Source of the DNA: an uncultured Bacilli bacterium
Lineage (GTDB): Bacteria; Bacillota_I; Bacilli_A; RF39; UBA660
NCBI GenBank assembly: GCA_947626425.1
Contig: CANQRX010000010.1
Coordinates: forward strand, 1 to 22,702
Direction: 5' to 3'
Length of the DNA stretch: 22,702 nucleotides
The position numbers and the translations under genes were made by a program. Shown here piece by piece: positions 16,106-22,702 of the stretch (positions are counted from its first letter, which is position 1; the number at the start of each line of letters is the position of its first letter). The notes under the pieces were generated by a model that ran no database searches, had not been told where the DNA came from, and saw only the letters and a list, made by a program, of their open reading frames with translations.

Positions 16106-16822
16106 ACTACTTGGCTTTAACCAATCTTTATTTGCACAATTTGTTTGATAACTACTTTCATTCCAACTGTATAGTGCTTTTTTAAAGCAATAATCTCTTC
16201 CCGAGGTTCCACCATTCGTGGCATACCCATAATCACTCGGATAAATTAAGCCTACTCCTTTATGATTACTTGCATCATTGGTTTTTGTCCATTCCTTTGG
16301 TCTATCATTATACACTGTTTCGCCTCGTTCATAGTTATAATATTGGGTTACTGTTGTGGTATTATAGTTTGCTGTTCCCCCTAAATTCCATGTTACTCCA
16401 TCATCGACCATTTCTCGTGCTGTTTCATTTAAGCCTTTTGGTAAAGTAGTAGCACTTTGACTAAAATCACATTGGGTTGCTGTACTACTTGTATAACAAT
16501 TTCCACTTCCACTGCTATAGTAAATTCCGTTTAACATATTTTTTAATTTTGATGTTGTCCAATCATTACTACTTGTATCCCAATAATAACTTCCAAAATT
16601 CTTTTGGTTACCTACTCCATCAGTTCGCACAATTTTTAATCGTTGCTCATATTTTCCATCTTCTGTTTTAACATTTACTAATCCGATAATTCGCCATTTT
16701 TCTTCATTAAATTTGACATAATTATGGACATATGAGGTGTTGTTATCTTTATAATTTACTCCGGCAAAGCGGTATTCTGTTCCTTTCCAATTTTCATCAA
16801 CACCTTCTTCTTTATGTTCCAC
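15908..16822 (-). CDS. C-terminal part of a DUF6273-like surface protein with a GC-rich 3' end
   Basis: The open frame gives 304 aa from a GTG at 16822, but the family-like sequence continues upstream (LTDGLYRVEH, in frame to about 16846). This is therefore the C-terminal section of a longer secreted protein, not a complete gene. Recognisable parts are YVKFNEEKWRIIGLVNV, a CYTSS...C pair, WNLGGTANYN, YPSDYGYATNGGTSG, DYCFKKALYSW...NC, and the terminal LWTITPNSGASSNAF...WPVVYLKPSIQISGGTG. The ending is like DUF6273-type domains, whose consensus is close to G.VRPA/VVYLK. The last third of the coding sequence changes abruptly to about 52% GC. Nearest upstream pieces are out of frame. The protein would be extracellular in relatives; here it lacks a signal peptide. 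The family call is moderate. Confidence 0.6.
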   Translation of the reverse strand: MEHKEEGVDENWKGTEYRFAGVNYKDNNTSYVHNYVKFNEEKWRIIGLVNVKTEDGKYEQRLKIVRTDGVGNQKNFGSYYWDTSSNDWTTSKLKNMLNGIYYSSGSGNCYTSSTATQCDFSQSATTLPKGLNETAREMVDDGVTWNLGGTANYNTTTVTQYYNYERGETVYNDRPKEWTKTNDASNHKGVGLIYPSDYGYATNGGTSGRDYCFKKALYSWNESSYQTNCANKDWLKPSSNYLWTITPNSGASSNAFSVDSTGYVGNFYVYHSYVVWPVVYLKPSIQISGGTGEIGTPYTLSVQS

Positions 16823-16847
16823 TCGATATAAGCCATCTGTTAATTTT

Positions 16848-17436
16848 TAATTTATTTTCATCAATTTTTTGCGATTTTGAAAAAATTAAATTAGTTAAGA
16901 TGATAAAATAATTTTGAAAATTGTTTTATATTTACTTGCCTCTCCACTTCCCGTAGCTGTTATTGTCATATCACAAACTGCTAACTCTAAATTTGCTGTT
17001 GGTGGTATTTTGTCTTCCTCTAAATAAGCATTGGTTATTGTTACTTTACTGGCAAAAGTTTTATTCATAGACCTTCATCAGCATCTTCATCTAACCATAA
17101 TCTTAATTCAAAATTTTTGGTTTCTTGTGAACTTAAATATCCTGTCATTAATTTATGTGATTCATATGTATTTTTTAAAATTGGATTTACATTTGGGGCA
17201 TTACTTAATAACAACATTGTTCCTTCTTTTCCTGTTTCATTTATTTGAAAACGGACATATTTTGAATCTAATCTATTTTCTGTCGCAATATCAGTTTTTC
17301 CTCCTGTTTTTGTTAATGATTCTAAATTTATTTGGTAACTCGCATTTTCTTCACATATATTTTTAATACTAAACTTATAAGGTTCTAAAGACTTTCCTGC
17401 TTCATCAGTTATAGGTACTGCTTTTTGGAGAAAAAT
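16848..17436 (-). pseudogene. Decayed upstream portion of the surface protein gene, multiple frameshifts
   Basis: On the minus strand a readable frame without a start begins at about 17436 (FLQKAVPITDEAGKSLEPYK) and runs through IKNICEENASYQINLE, VRFQINETGKEGTMLLLSN, GYLSSQETKNF and LRLWLDEDADEGL to a TGA at 17065. One missing base (GGT-CT-ATG) shifts to MNKTFASKVTITNAYL (17068-16895), ending ITATGSGEASKYK and then a stop. A third frame (FIILTNLIFSKSQKIDENK) bridges to within a few bases of LTDGLYRVEH, reached by a slip in an A5 run. The signal peptide and N-terminus are absent: the sequence joins directly onto the chaperonin gene. At least three indels separate this from a working gene, so it cannot produce the full protein as read. 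Confidence 0.7.
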
Positions 17437-18400
17437 TTTCTTTTATCAACCAAACTTCTTTATTAGTGACTTTTAAATTGATTTGGCCGACATCTAAAGT
17501 GTTCAAATTAGTTAAATTATTTATAATTGTTGTTTCACTTAAAATGGCAACATCTTTCATTATTTCTTGGCGACGTAAAGCATAATCGGCATTTTTGACT
17601 AATAAAATCTTGCCTTTAATTTCTTTATTAATCATAATTACATTTTCTAAAAATTCCTGACTAAAATCGTTCGCTAAAAGAAGTAAACTTTGGTCTTGGT
17701 CTATAATTTCATTTAAAATCGGCGAAAAAAGTTGAATATCAAAAAGTTCCAAATTACAAATCATAACTTTCACTTGTTTCGCTTCAAAGTCCTCAGTAAG
17801 TAAATAAGGCGAGAAAAGTCCTTCTTCTAGCAAATAGCCATAATTAATTACTAAAAGACTTTCGCTATTTTCGCTTTCTTGGATATTAATGGCTTCTTTG
17901 ACTTTAATTTTTTGGTAAGCATCATAAACTAATAAACCGATTTTTTCTTCGTTTGCGCTCGCTAAGGCAATATTTTTTAGTTCTTTATTAGTTGCATTTC
18001 TCTTTTGTTGGGCTAATAATTTTAATATTTGTTCTTGCGATTTTTGTAATTCCTTTTTTAAAACCATCGGATTTACATTATTTTGTAATTGGTTAATTCC
18101 TTCCTTAATAATTTCTTTTAACAAAACTAAGGTTGTACTGGTTCCATCTCCTACTTCTTCTTCAGTTTTCAATGAGGCTTCTTTAGCTATTGTAATAATA
18201 GCATTTTTGATTTCATCTTCACTTTCAATACACCTTGCTATCGTTGCTCCATCATTAGTTATAAAAGGTACTTCATCCGATTTAGAAATTATTATATTTC
18301 GTCCCTTAGGTCCAAGTGTTTCGCCTACTGGATTACAAAGGCTTGTAATACTATCTAAAATTGTGGAATAAAGTTCTTCCCTAGCAATTATTTTTTTCAT
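17405..18400 (-). CDS. groEL: GroEL/Cpn60-like chaperonin, 3'-truncated and divergent
   Basis: 331 aa with clear Cpn60 homology: LGPKGRN (29-35), TNDGATIA (48-55, Asp50), GDGTSTT (84-90, Asp85), then the apical domain (LLEEGLFSPYLL, LLLLANDFSQEFL, RRQEIMKDVAILS). Normal GroEL is about 540 aa. This one stops soon after VTNKEVWLIKENF, equivalent to the start of the second intermediate domain, so the catalytic Asp398 equivalent and the whole C-terminal equatorial half are absent. The last eight codons read out of frame into surface-protein sequence, so truncation occurred by rearrangement. The apical region lacks the usual GFGDRR. The start is ATG 18400 with GGAGG 6 nt upstream. It overlaps the upstream TIGR03915-like gene by 20 bp, and groES is not adjacent. 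A chain like this cannot form a ring, so it is a likely pseudogene. Confidence 0.8.
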   Translation of the reverse strand: MKKIIAREELYSTILDSITSLCNPVGETLGPKGRNIIISKSDEVPFITNDGATIARCIESEDEIKNAIITIAKEASLKTEEEVGDGTSTTLVLLKEIIKEGINQLQNNVNPMVLKKELQKSQEQILKLLAQQKRNATNKELKNIALASANEEKIGLLVYDAYQKIKVKEAINIQESENSESLLVINYGYLLEEGLFSPYLLTEDFEAKQVKVMICNLELFDIQLFSPILNEIIDQDQSLLLLANDFSQEFLENVIMINKEIKGKILLVKNADYALRRQEIMKDVAILSETTIINNLTNLNTLDVGQINLKVTNKEVWLIKENFSPKSSTYN

Positions 18401-19139
18401 TTTCATCCTCCATTTCAATCATATTTTCCCAATATCTTTTCGGCATAAAGCTTTGCTGGCATTTTTTATTCTCCCGACTTTCAATTCCAATTGTTTTAAA
18501 AAAAGTTTTCCACAAATTATTCATTTTTAATTCTTCTTCACTAAATTTTAAGTTCTTTTTTAGTATTTCTTCGGTTGTTAAAAAATATAAATTTTTTTGA
18601 TCATAAAGAATTAGTTTTTTTCTTTTTTCATCATAAATTATCCATTTTTCATTACTTAAACGTTTTTGAAAATGTTTGGCTAAAATAAATATTACATCCG
18701 TTTTTGGGTTACAAATTCCTAAATACCAATTACTTGCTAATTGTCTAAATCGTAAAAATCCTTTTAATTTATGGGCTTCATGGGTTACATAATGACTATA
18801 AGATAAAGCAATATTTACACATTTTAGTTTTTGAAAATAAATAACTTTTGGTCCATATTTTAAAGCATTTAACATAAAATAATAAATCACTAATTCTTTA
18901 TTTTTAAAATCGGTTAAATAATTATAATAAATTATCTTTTGACAATTTTTACTTAAATTTTGATAAAGATTAGTTTCCTCTTTTTCAAAATTAAGCTTAA
19001 TCGTAGCATCTAATAAATTAGGTTGGTAAATATTTTCATCAACAATATTTAAAGGTTTTATTTGTCTTTTTAATAAATATTGAATTACTAAAATTAAATT
19101 AAGAAAAGTTCCATCGTATAAATAAATGTAATTATTCAT
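18381..19139 (-). CDS. TIGR03915-type DNA metabolism protein (DUF4130)
   Basis: A 252-aa partner of the radical SAM protein encoded just upstream. The N-terminus YIYLYDGTFLNLILVIQYLL is the TIGR03915 opening. The DUF4130 core is HEAHKLKGFLRFRQLASNWYLGICNPKTDVIFILAKHFQKRL (about 129-170), followed by WIIYDEKRKK. There is no signal peptide or membrane helix. It starts at ATG 19139, overlapping the radical SAM stop by 8 bp; an earlier TTG at 19142 is less likely. In many bacteria the two genes are adjacent and annotated as a putative DNA modification/repair pair, often discussed with uracil-DNA glycosylase-like domains, but the reaction is unknown. Its 3' end overlaps the chaperonin gene by 20 bp, so all three are probably one transcript. 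Confidence 0.85.
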   Translation of the reverse strand: MNNYIYLYDGTFLNLILVIQYLLKRQIKPLNIVDENIYQPNLLDATIKLNFEKEETNLYQNLSKNCQKIIYYNYLTDFKNKELVIYYFMLNALKYGPKVIYFQKLKCVNIALSYSHYVTHEAHKLKGFLRFRQLASNWYLGICNPKTDVIFILAKHFQKRLSNEKWIIYDEKRKKLILYDQKNLYFLTTEEILKKNLKFSEEELKMNNLWKTFFKTIGIESRENKKCQQSFMPKRYWENMIEMEDENEKNNC

Positions 19140-20346
19140 CAAACAAACTCAACTGTTTGGCCGTTTCTTTTAAAGGAGAATGATCTTCTAAAATTAAATT
19201 AGCTTCGATGAAATTTCTTTTTAAATAATTTTGGTTTAAAAAATATTTACCATTACATAAAATAAAGTATTTAGCCCGTTTGATAACTACTCCCATTTTT
19301 TGTAAATCCGTTATGGTTAATTTATAGTATTTACGGCTTTTAATAATTCGTTTGGCACTTTTAGGACCAATGCCGGGAATTTTTAAAAGATCATTATAAG
19401 ATACCTGATTTATTTCTTTGGGAAATTCTTCTAAATGATTTAAGGCCCAATTGGCTTTGGGGTCGACTAGTAAAGAAAAATTTTGATTTTCTTGGTCTAA
19501 TAAATCATCCACTTGAAAATTATAAAATCTTAATAACCAATCAGCTTGATATAACCGGTGTTCTCTTTTTAAGGGTGGCATTTTTAAAGATGGGAGCATT
19601 TTATCTTTATTAACCGCGATGTATGCAGAATAAAAAACACGTTTTAAATGATAAGCTTGATAAAGACTACTACTTTTTGTCATTATTTGATAATCATTTT
19701 CTTTTGTAGCACCAATTATCATCTGGGTGCTTTGACCAGCAGGAACAAAAGCCGAACTTTTATTTTCTTTAATTAAGGCCATTATATTTTCAACTTTATC
19801 TTGGCTTTTATTCGGGGCTAAAAGATGCAAAGAAGAAGAAGTGGCCAGTTCAATATTCGCACTCATCCGATCCGCTAAAGAACCTAATTTTTTAATTAAA
19901 TACTCGCTTGCTCCCGGAATTGACTTTACATGAATATAACCGTAAAAATGATATTTTTTTCTTAACAAATAAATCGTTTCAATTAATTTTTCCATTGTAT
20001 AATCAGGATTTTTCATAATTCCGGAACTTAAAAATAAACCTTCGATATAATTTCTTTTATAAAAATTAAGAGTTATTTCACAAATTTCTTCGGGTGTAAA
20101 AAAAGCTCGTTTGATATTATTGCTTTTTCGATTTAGGCAATATTTACAATCATAAATACAACAATTAGTCATTAATATTTTTAAAAGGGAAATACATCGA
20201 CCGTCACTGGCATAAGAATGACAAATTCCACAGGAAGCGGCATTACCAAGACCACCCTTGTTAGCTCTTGTACTACCTGAAGATGAACACGACGCATCAT
20301 ACTTGGCCGCATCCGCCAAAATTTTTAACTTTTCTTCTAAAGACAC
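19132..20346 (-). CDS. Putative DNA modification/repair radical SAM protein (TIGR03916)
   Basis: A radical SAM enzyme of about 404 aa. It opens MSLEEKLKILADAAKYDASCSSSG, followed by GGLGNAASCGICHSYASDGRC and the iron-sulfur motif CIYDCKYC (Cys63, Cys67, Cys70; CxxxCxxC). Next come FFTPEEICEITLNFYKRNYIEGLFLSSG and SIPGASEYLIKKLG, and a helix-hairpin-helix DNA-binding motif LLKIPGIGPKSAKRIIKSRK near the C-terminus. The combination of [4Fe-4S]/SAM chemistry and HhH is what defines this family, whose substrate is unproven. GTG at 20346 is chosen because family members start like SLEEKL and GGTGAT lies 4 nt upstream; an in-frame GTG at 20355 and TTG at 20358 are alternatives. It is the first gene of an operon with the DUF4130 partner and the chaperonin. 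Confidence 0.92.
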   Translation of the reverse strand: MSLEEKLKILADAAKYDASCSSSGSTRANKGGLGNAASCGICHSYASDGRCISLLKILMTNCCIYDCKYCLNRKSNNIKRAFFTPEEICEITLNFYKRNYIEGLFLSSGIMKNPDYTMEKLIETIYLLRKKYHFYGYIHVKSIPGASEYLIKKLGSLADRMSANIELATSSSLHLLAPNKSQDKVENIMALIKENKSSAFVPAGQSTQMIIGATKENDYQIMTKSSSLYQAYHLKRVFYSAYIAVNKDKMLPSLKMPPLKREHRLYQADWLLRFYNFQVDDLLDQENQNFSLLVDPKANWALNHLEEFPKEINQVSYNDLLKIPGIGPKSAKRIIKSRKYYKLTITDLQKMGVVIKRAKYFILCNGKYFLNQNYLKRNFIEANLILEDHSPLKETAKQLSLFDE

Positions 20347-20363
20347 TTTAATCACCAAAAAAT

Positions 20364-20392
20364 ATTATATATAAAAAAGAGTCTATTGTCAC
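20364..20392 (-). promoter_or_regulatory. Promoter of radical SAM operon
   Basis: On the minus strand GTGACA (20392-20387), a 17-nt spacer and a perfect TATAAT (20369-20364) precede the start codon by about 20 nt, giving a short leader. Confidence 0.7.
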
Positions 20393-20421
20393 AAACATTT
20401 GATTGTTAATTTTTGGCAAAT

Positions 20422-20444
20422 AAAAAAACTGTTTTAGTTAACAG
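20422..20444 (-). terminator. Terminator of clpB
   Basis: On the minus strand CTGTT (20444-20440) and AACAG (20433-20429) form a small stem extended by G-U and A-U pairs, followed by seven T residues. The stop codon of clpB lies inside the loop. Confidence 0.6.
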
Positions 20445-22554
20445 CCTTTTCATTTTTAATCGTAAATTCGTCGTTTATAACATCAATAGTTAGAACTGAA
20501 TTTAACTCTACTTCATTTTTAATTAATTCATGAGCAATTAAATTTTCAATATTTTTAGTAACATATCTTTTGATTGGCCGAGCACCATAGTTAGGATCAA
20601 AACTTTCATTAATTATTTTTTCGCGAGCTTGATTAGTTAAAACAATTTTTAATTGATAGTTAGCTAAACGTAATTCAATTAAAGAAATTAATTTATCTAA
20701 AATACTTGAAACAACCTCTTTATGTAAAGAATTAAAGACAATAATTTCATCAATTCGGTTGATAAATTCTGGTCGAAATGAATCTTTTAATGATTTCATT
20801 ACTAATTCTTTGGCATTATTTTCGGCATCTAAAATATATTCACTTCCTAAGTTACTAGTCATTATAATTATCGTATTTTTAAAATCAACTGTCCGTCCTT
20901 GTGAATCTGTTAATCTTCCATCATCTAAAATTTGTAAAAGAATATTAAAAACATCAGGATGGGCTTTTTCGATTTCATCGAATAATACAATACTATAAGG
21001 ATTTCTTCGAACAGCTTCGGTTAAAACGCCTCCTTCATCATAACCAACATATCCAGGAGGGGCCCCAATTAATCTTGAAACATTGAAGGCTTCCATATAT
21101 TCCGAACAATCAATTCGAATCATATGTCGTTCATCATCAAATAATTCATAAGCTAAACTTTTAGCAACTTCGGTTTTACCAACCCCAGTTGGTCCTAAAA
21201 AGATAAAGGAACCAATTGGTTTATTAGGGTCTTTTATTCCACTTCTAGCTCTTATAATTGCTTCACTAACAGTTTGCAAAGCTTCATCTTGACCCATAAC
21301 CCGCATTTTCATATTCGTAAATAAATTCAATAATTTTTCTTTTTCCCCACTTACTAATTTAACGACGGGAATATTCGTCCAACGAGAAATTATATTGGCA
21401 ATGCTTTCATCATCAACAACATCACTAAGCATAGCTGATTTATTTTGTTCTTGTAAATTTTTTAATTCTTCTTCCAATTTTGGAATTTCGCCATGTTTTA
21501 AACGAGCGACAACTTCTAAATCATAATTAGATTCAGCTGTTTCTAATTGAAAACGAGCTTTCTCTAATTCCTCTTTCTTTTTATTGACACGTTGTTTAAT
21601 GTCTTGTTCTATAGACCATTTTTTTCTTAAAGAATCTTCTTGTTCTTTTAGTTTAGTTAATTTTTCATCTAGCTTATTTAATCTTTCTTTACTTAATTCA
21701 TCTTTTTCTTTTTTAATAGCTTGTTTTTCAATTTCTAGGCTCATAATTTTTCTTTTTAATTCATCTAAGCTAGCTGGTTCACTATCAAGTTGCATTTTTA
21801 TTGTTGCACAAGCTTCATCCACTAGATCAATGGCCTTATCTGGTAGATAACGATCAGTTATATAGCGATCTGATAAAGTCGCGGCTGCTACCAACGCATT
21901 ATCTTTAATTGATACACCATGGTAAATTTCAAAGCGTTCTTTTAAGCCTCTTAAAATAGTGATTGTATCTTCAACAGTTGGTTCATGAACTAAAACTTTT
22001 TGAAATCTTCGCTCTAGGGCACCATCCTTTTCAATATATTTCCGATATTCATTTAATGTTGTCGCCCCAATGACATGGATTTCACCTCTAGCTAGCATTG
22101 GCTTTAACATATTACTTACATCCATAGTTCCTTCGGCTCCGGTTCCGACAATCATATGGATTTCATCGATAAACATAATAATGTTACCATCACTGTCTTT
22201 AATTTCTTTCAAAACAGCTTTTAATCTTTCTTCAAATTCACCCCGATACTTAGCACCTGCAACCAAGGCTCCTAAATCTAATTCCCAAATTCGCTTATCT
22301 TTTAAACTATTCGGAACATCTTTTTTAATAATCCGTTGAGCAAGGCCTTCAACAATCGCGGTTTTTCCAACCCCAGGCTCCCCAATTAAAACGGGATTAT
22401 TTTTGCTTTTTCTTGATAAAATACGGATGACATTACGAACTTCTTCATCACGTCCAATAACAGGATCAACTTTATTTTCTAAAACGTTTTTTGTAATATC
22501 GCGACCGTATTTTTCTAAAACATTTTTTAAACTTTCACCATTATCTGGCATCAT
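20434..22554 (-). CDS. clpB: ClpB disaggregase without the N-terminal domain
   Basis: 706 aa, against about 860 for full ClpB. The roughly 150-aa mobile N-domain is missing and the protein begins almost at D1. D1 has Walker A GEPGVGKT (58-65), Walker B IIMFIDEIH and the GAERRFQK-type region. A coiled-coil middle domain (about 245-370, Lys/Glu-rich) follows. D2 has GPTGVGKT, VLFDEIEKAHPDVF, the SRLIGAPPGYVGYDEGG pore/substrate segment and the terminal NYGARPIKRYV sensor 2. With DnaK it rescues aggregated proteins. The short form is known from mollicutes. ATG 22554 (or 22551) follows GGAGGAG by 5-8 nt; longer in-frame starts would run through the promoter. Transcription is from a consensus promoter overlapped by CIRCE, so it should be HrcA-repressed and heat-induced. 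It ends in a terminator. Confidence 0.94.
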   Translation of the reverse strand: MMPDNGESLKNVLEKYGRDITKNVLENKVDPVIGRDEEVRNVIRILSRKSKNNPVLIGEPGVGKTAIVEGLAQRIIKKDVPNSLKDKRIWELDLGALVAGAKYRGEFEERLKAVLKEIKDSDGNIIMFIDEIHMIVGTGAEGTMDVSNMLKPMLARGEIHVIGATTLNEYRKYIEKDGALERRFQKVLVHEPTVEDTITILRGLKERFEIYHGVSIKDNALVAAATLSDRYITDRYLPDKAIDLVDEACATIKMQLDSEPASLDELKRKIMSLEIEKQAIKKEKDELSKERLNKLDEKLTKLKEQEDSLRKKWSIEQDIKQRVNKKKEELEKARFQLETAESNYDLEVVARLKHGEIPKLEEELKNLQEQNKSAMLSDVVDDESIANIISRWTNIPVVKLVSGEKEKLLNLFTNMKMRVMGQDEALQTVSEAIIRARSGIKDPNKPIGSFIFLGPTGVGKTEVAKSLAYELFDDERHMIRIDCSEYMEAFNVSRLIGAPPGYVGYDEGGVLTEAVRRNPYSIVLFDEIEKAHPDVFNILLQILDDGRLTDSQGRTVDFKNTIIIMTSNLGSEYILDAENNAKELVMKSLKDSFRPEFINRIDEIIVFNSLHKEVVSSILDKLISLIELRLANYQLKIVLTNQAREKIINESFDPNYGARPIKRYVTKNIENLIAHELIKNEVELNSVLTIDVINDEFTIKNEKAVN

Positions 22555-22579
22555 AATATCTCCTCCTTTTGTACCACCA

Positions 22580-22608
22580 ATTATAATCCAAAAATTAGCA
22601 CTTGTCAA
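22580..22608 (-). promoter_or_regulatory. Consensus promoter of clpB
   Basis: On the minus strand a perfect TTGACA (22608-22603), a 17-nt spacer and a perfect TATAAT (22585-22580). The -35 hexamer lies within the CIRCE element, so HrcA binding should block RNA polymerase directly. Confidence 0.92.
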
Positions 22609-22621
22609 TATAGAGTGCTAA
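22595..22621. promoter_or_regulatory. CIRCE operator (HrcA site)
   Basis: TTAGCACTT (22595-22603), 9-nt spacer, GAGTGCTAA (22613-22621). This is the 9-9-9 CIRCE arrangement, differing from the consensus TTAGCACTC-N9-GAGTGCTAA at one base in the left arm. The HrcA gene itself is not in the window. Confidence 0.95.
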
Positions 22622-22702
22622 TTAGCATAACTTTTCCTTTTTATAAAACTGACATACTAAAACATTAAAAAATGTGTAATTTAAAAAATTTAATATTGTC
22701 TG

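Noticed and set aside
17060..17070. TGA read as tryptophan (Mycoplasma code) to explain the premature stops
   Set aside because: TGA ends many intact genes here, including ATGA overlaps in the MoxR operon, and reading through the TGA at 17065 does not restore the family frame.
17031..17366. A 111-codon, Leu/His-rich open frame on the plus strand
   Set aside because: It lies antisense to readable surface-protein remnants, has no good ribosome binding site and has the composition of a complementary-strand shadow.
22622..22702. Right-edge sequence with CATT...AATG palindrome
   Set aside because: AT-rich with no gene, promoter pair or structure that I can support.

Overview
The window comes from a low-GC Gram-positive bacterium with a small, Mollicutes-like gene repertoire, probably a gut Bacilli/RF39-type lineage. 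This placement is inferred from several features: strong A/T bias at third codon positions, AGGAGG-type ribosome binding sites, a CIRCE heat-shock operator in front of a clpB without its N-domain, and a frameshift-rich surface-protein family. The genetic code is standard. TGA is used as a stop in many genes (several ATGA/TTGA start-stop overlaps) and tryptophan is TGG.

Layout. 1-2440 (minus): an accessory zone with a RhuM-family protein, a frameshifted HAD phosphatase and a frameshifted HD-domain protein. 2479-7052 (minus): a UbiB/AarF-family kinase with a small phasin-like partner, then a P2-type cation ATPase. 7230-8317 (plus): yidD overlapping a ZnuA-like lipoprotein that has lost its metal-binding histidines. 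8318-8870: a 553-base stretch with a terminator, a diverged repeat pair and a strong promoter. 8845-9572 (plus): a 9-codon leader ORF coupled to an unrecognised 233-aa protein. 9672-14507 (plus): a six-gene MoxR/DUF58/DUF4381-like/VWA/VWA/TPR operon (Bat-type), tightly overlapped throughout. 14573-15820 (minus): trigger factor.

15908-18400 (minus) is the most unusual part. A chaperonin gene is cut off in mid-protein and fused out of frame to decayed pieces of a secreted surface protein. The 3' end of that surface protein is a roughly 170-bp patch at about 52% GC, with a codon pattern that resembles a diversity-generating-retroelement variable region. 18381-20346 (minus) carries the uncharacterised radical-SAM DNA repair/modification pair (TIGR03916/TIGR03915 type), co-directional with the chaperonin. 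20434-22554 (minus) is clpB under a consensus promoter whose -35 lies inside a CIRCE operator.

The genes fall into four themes: proteostasis (tig, clpB, the broken chaperonin), membrane and envelope (UbiB pair, P-type ATPase, YidD, lipoprotein, Bat-type complex, surface protein), nucleic-acid metabolism (radical SAM pair) and decaying accessory genes. No tRNA, rRNA, CRISPR array, transposase or reverse transcriptase was recognised.
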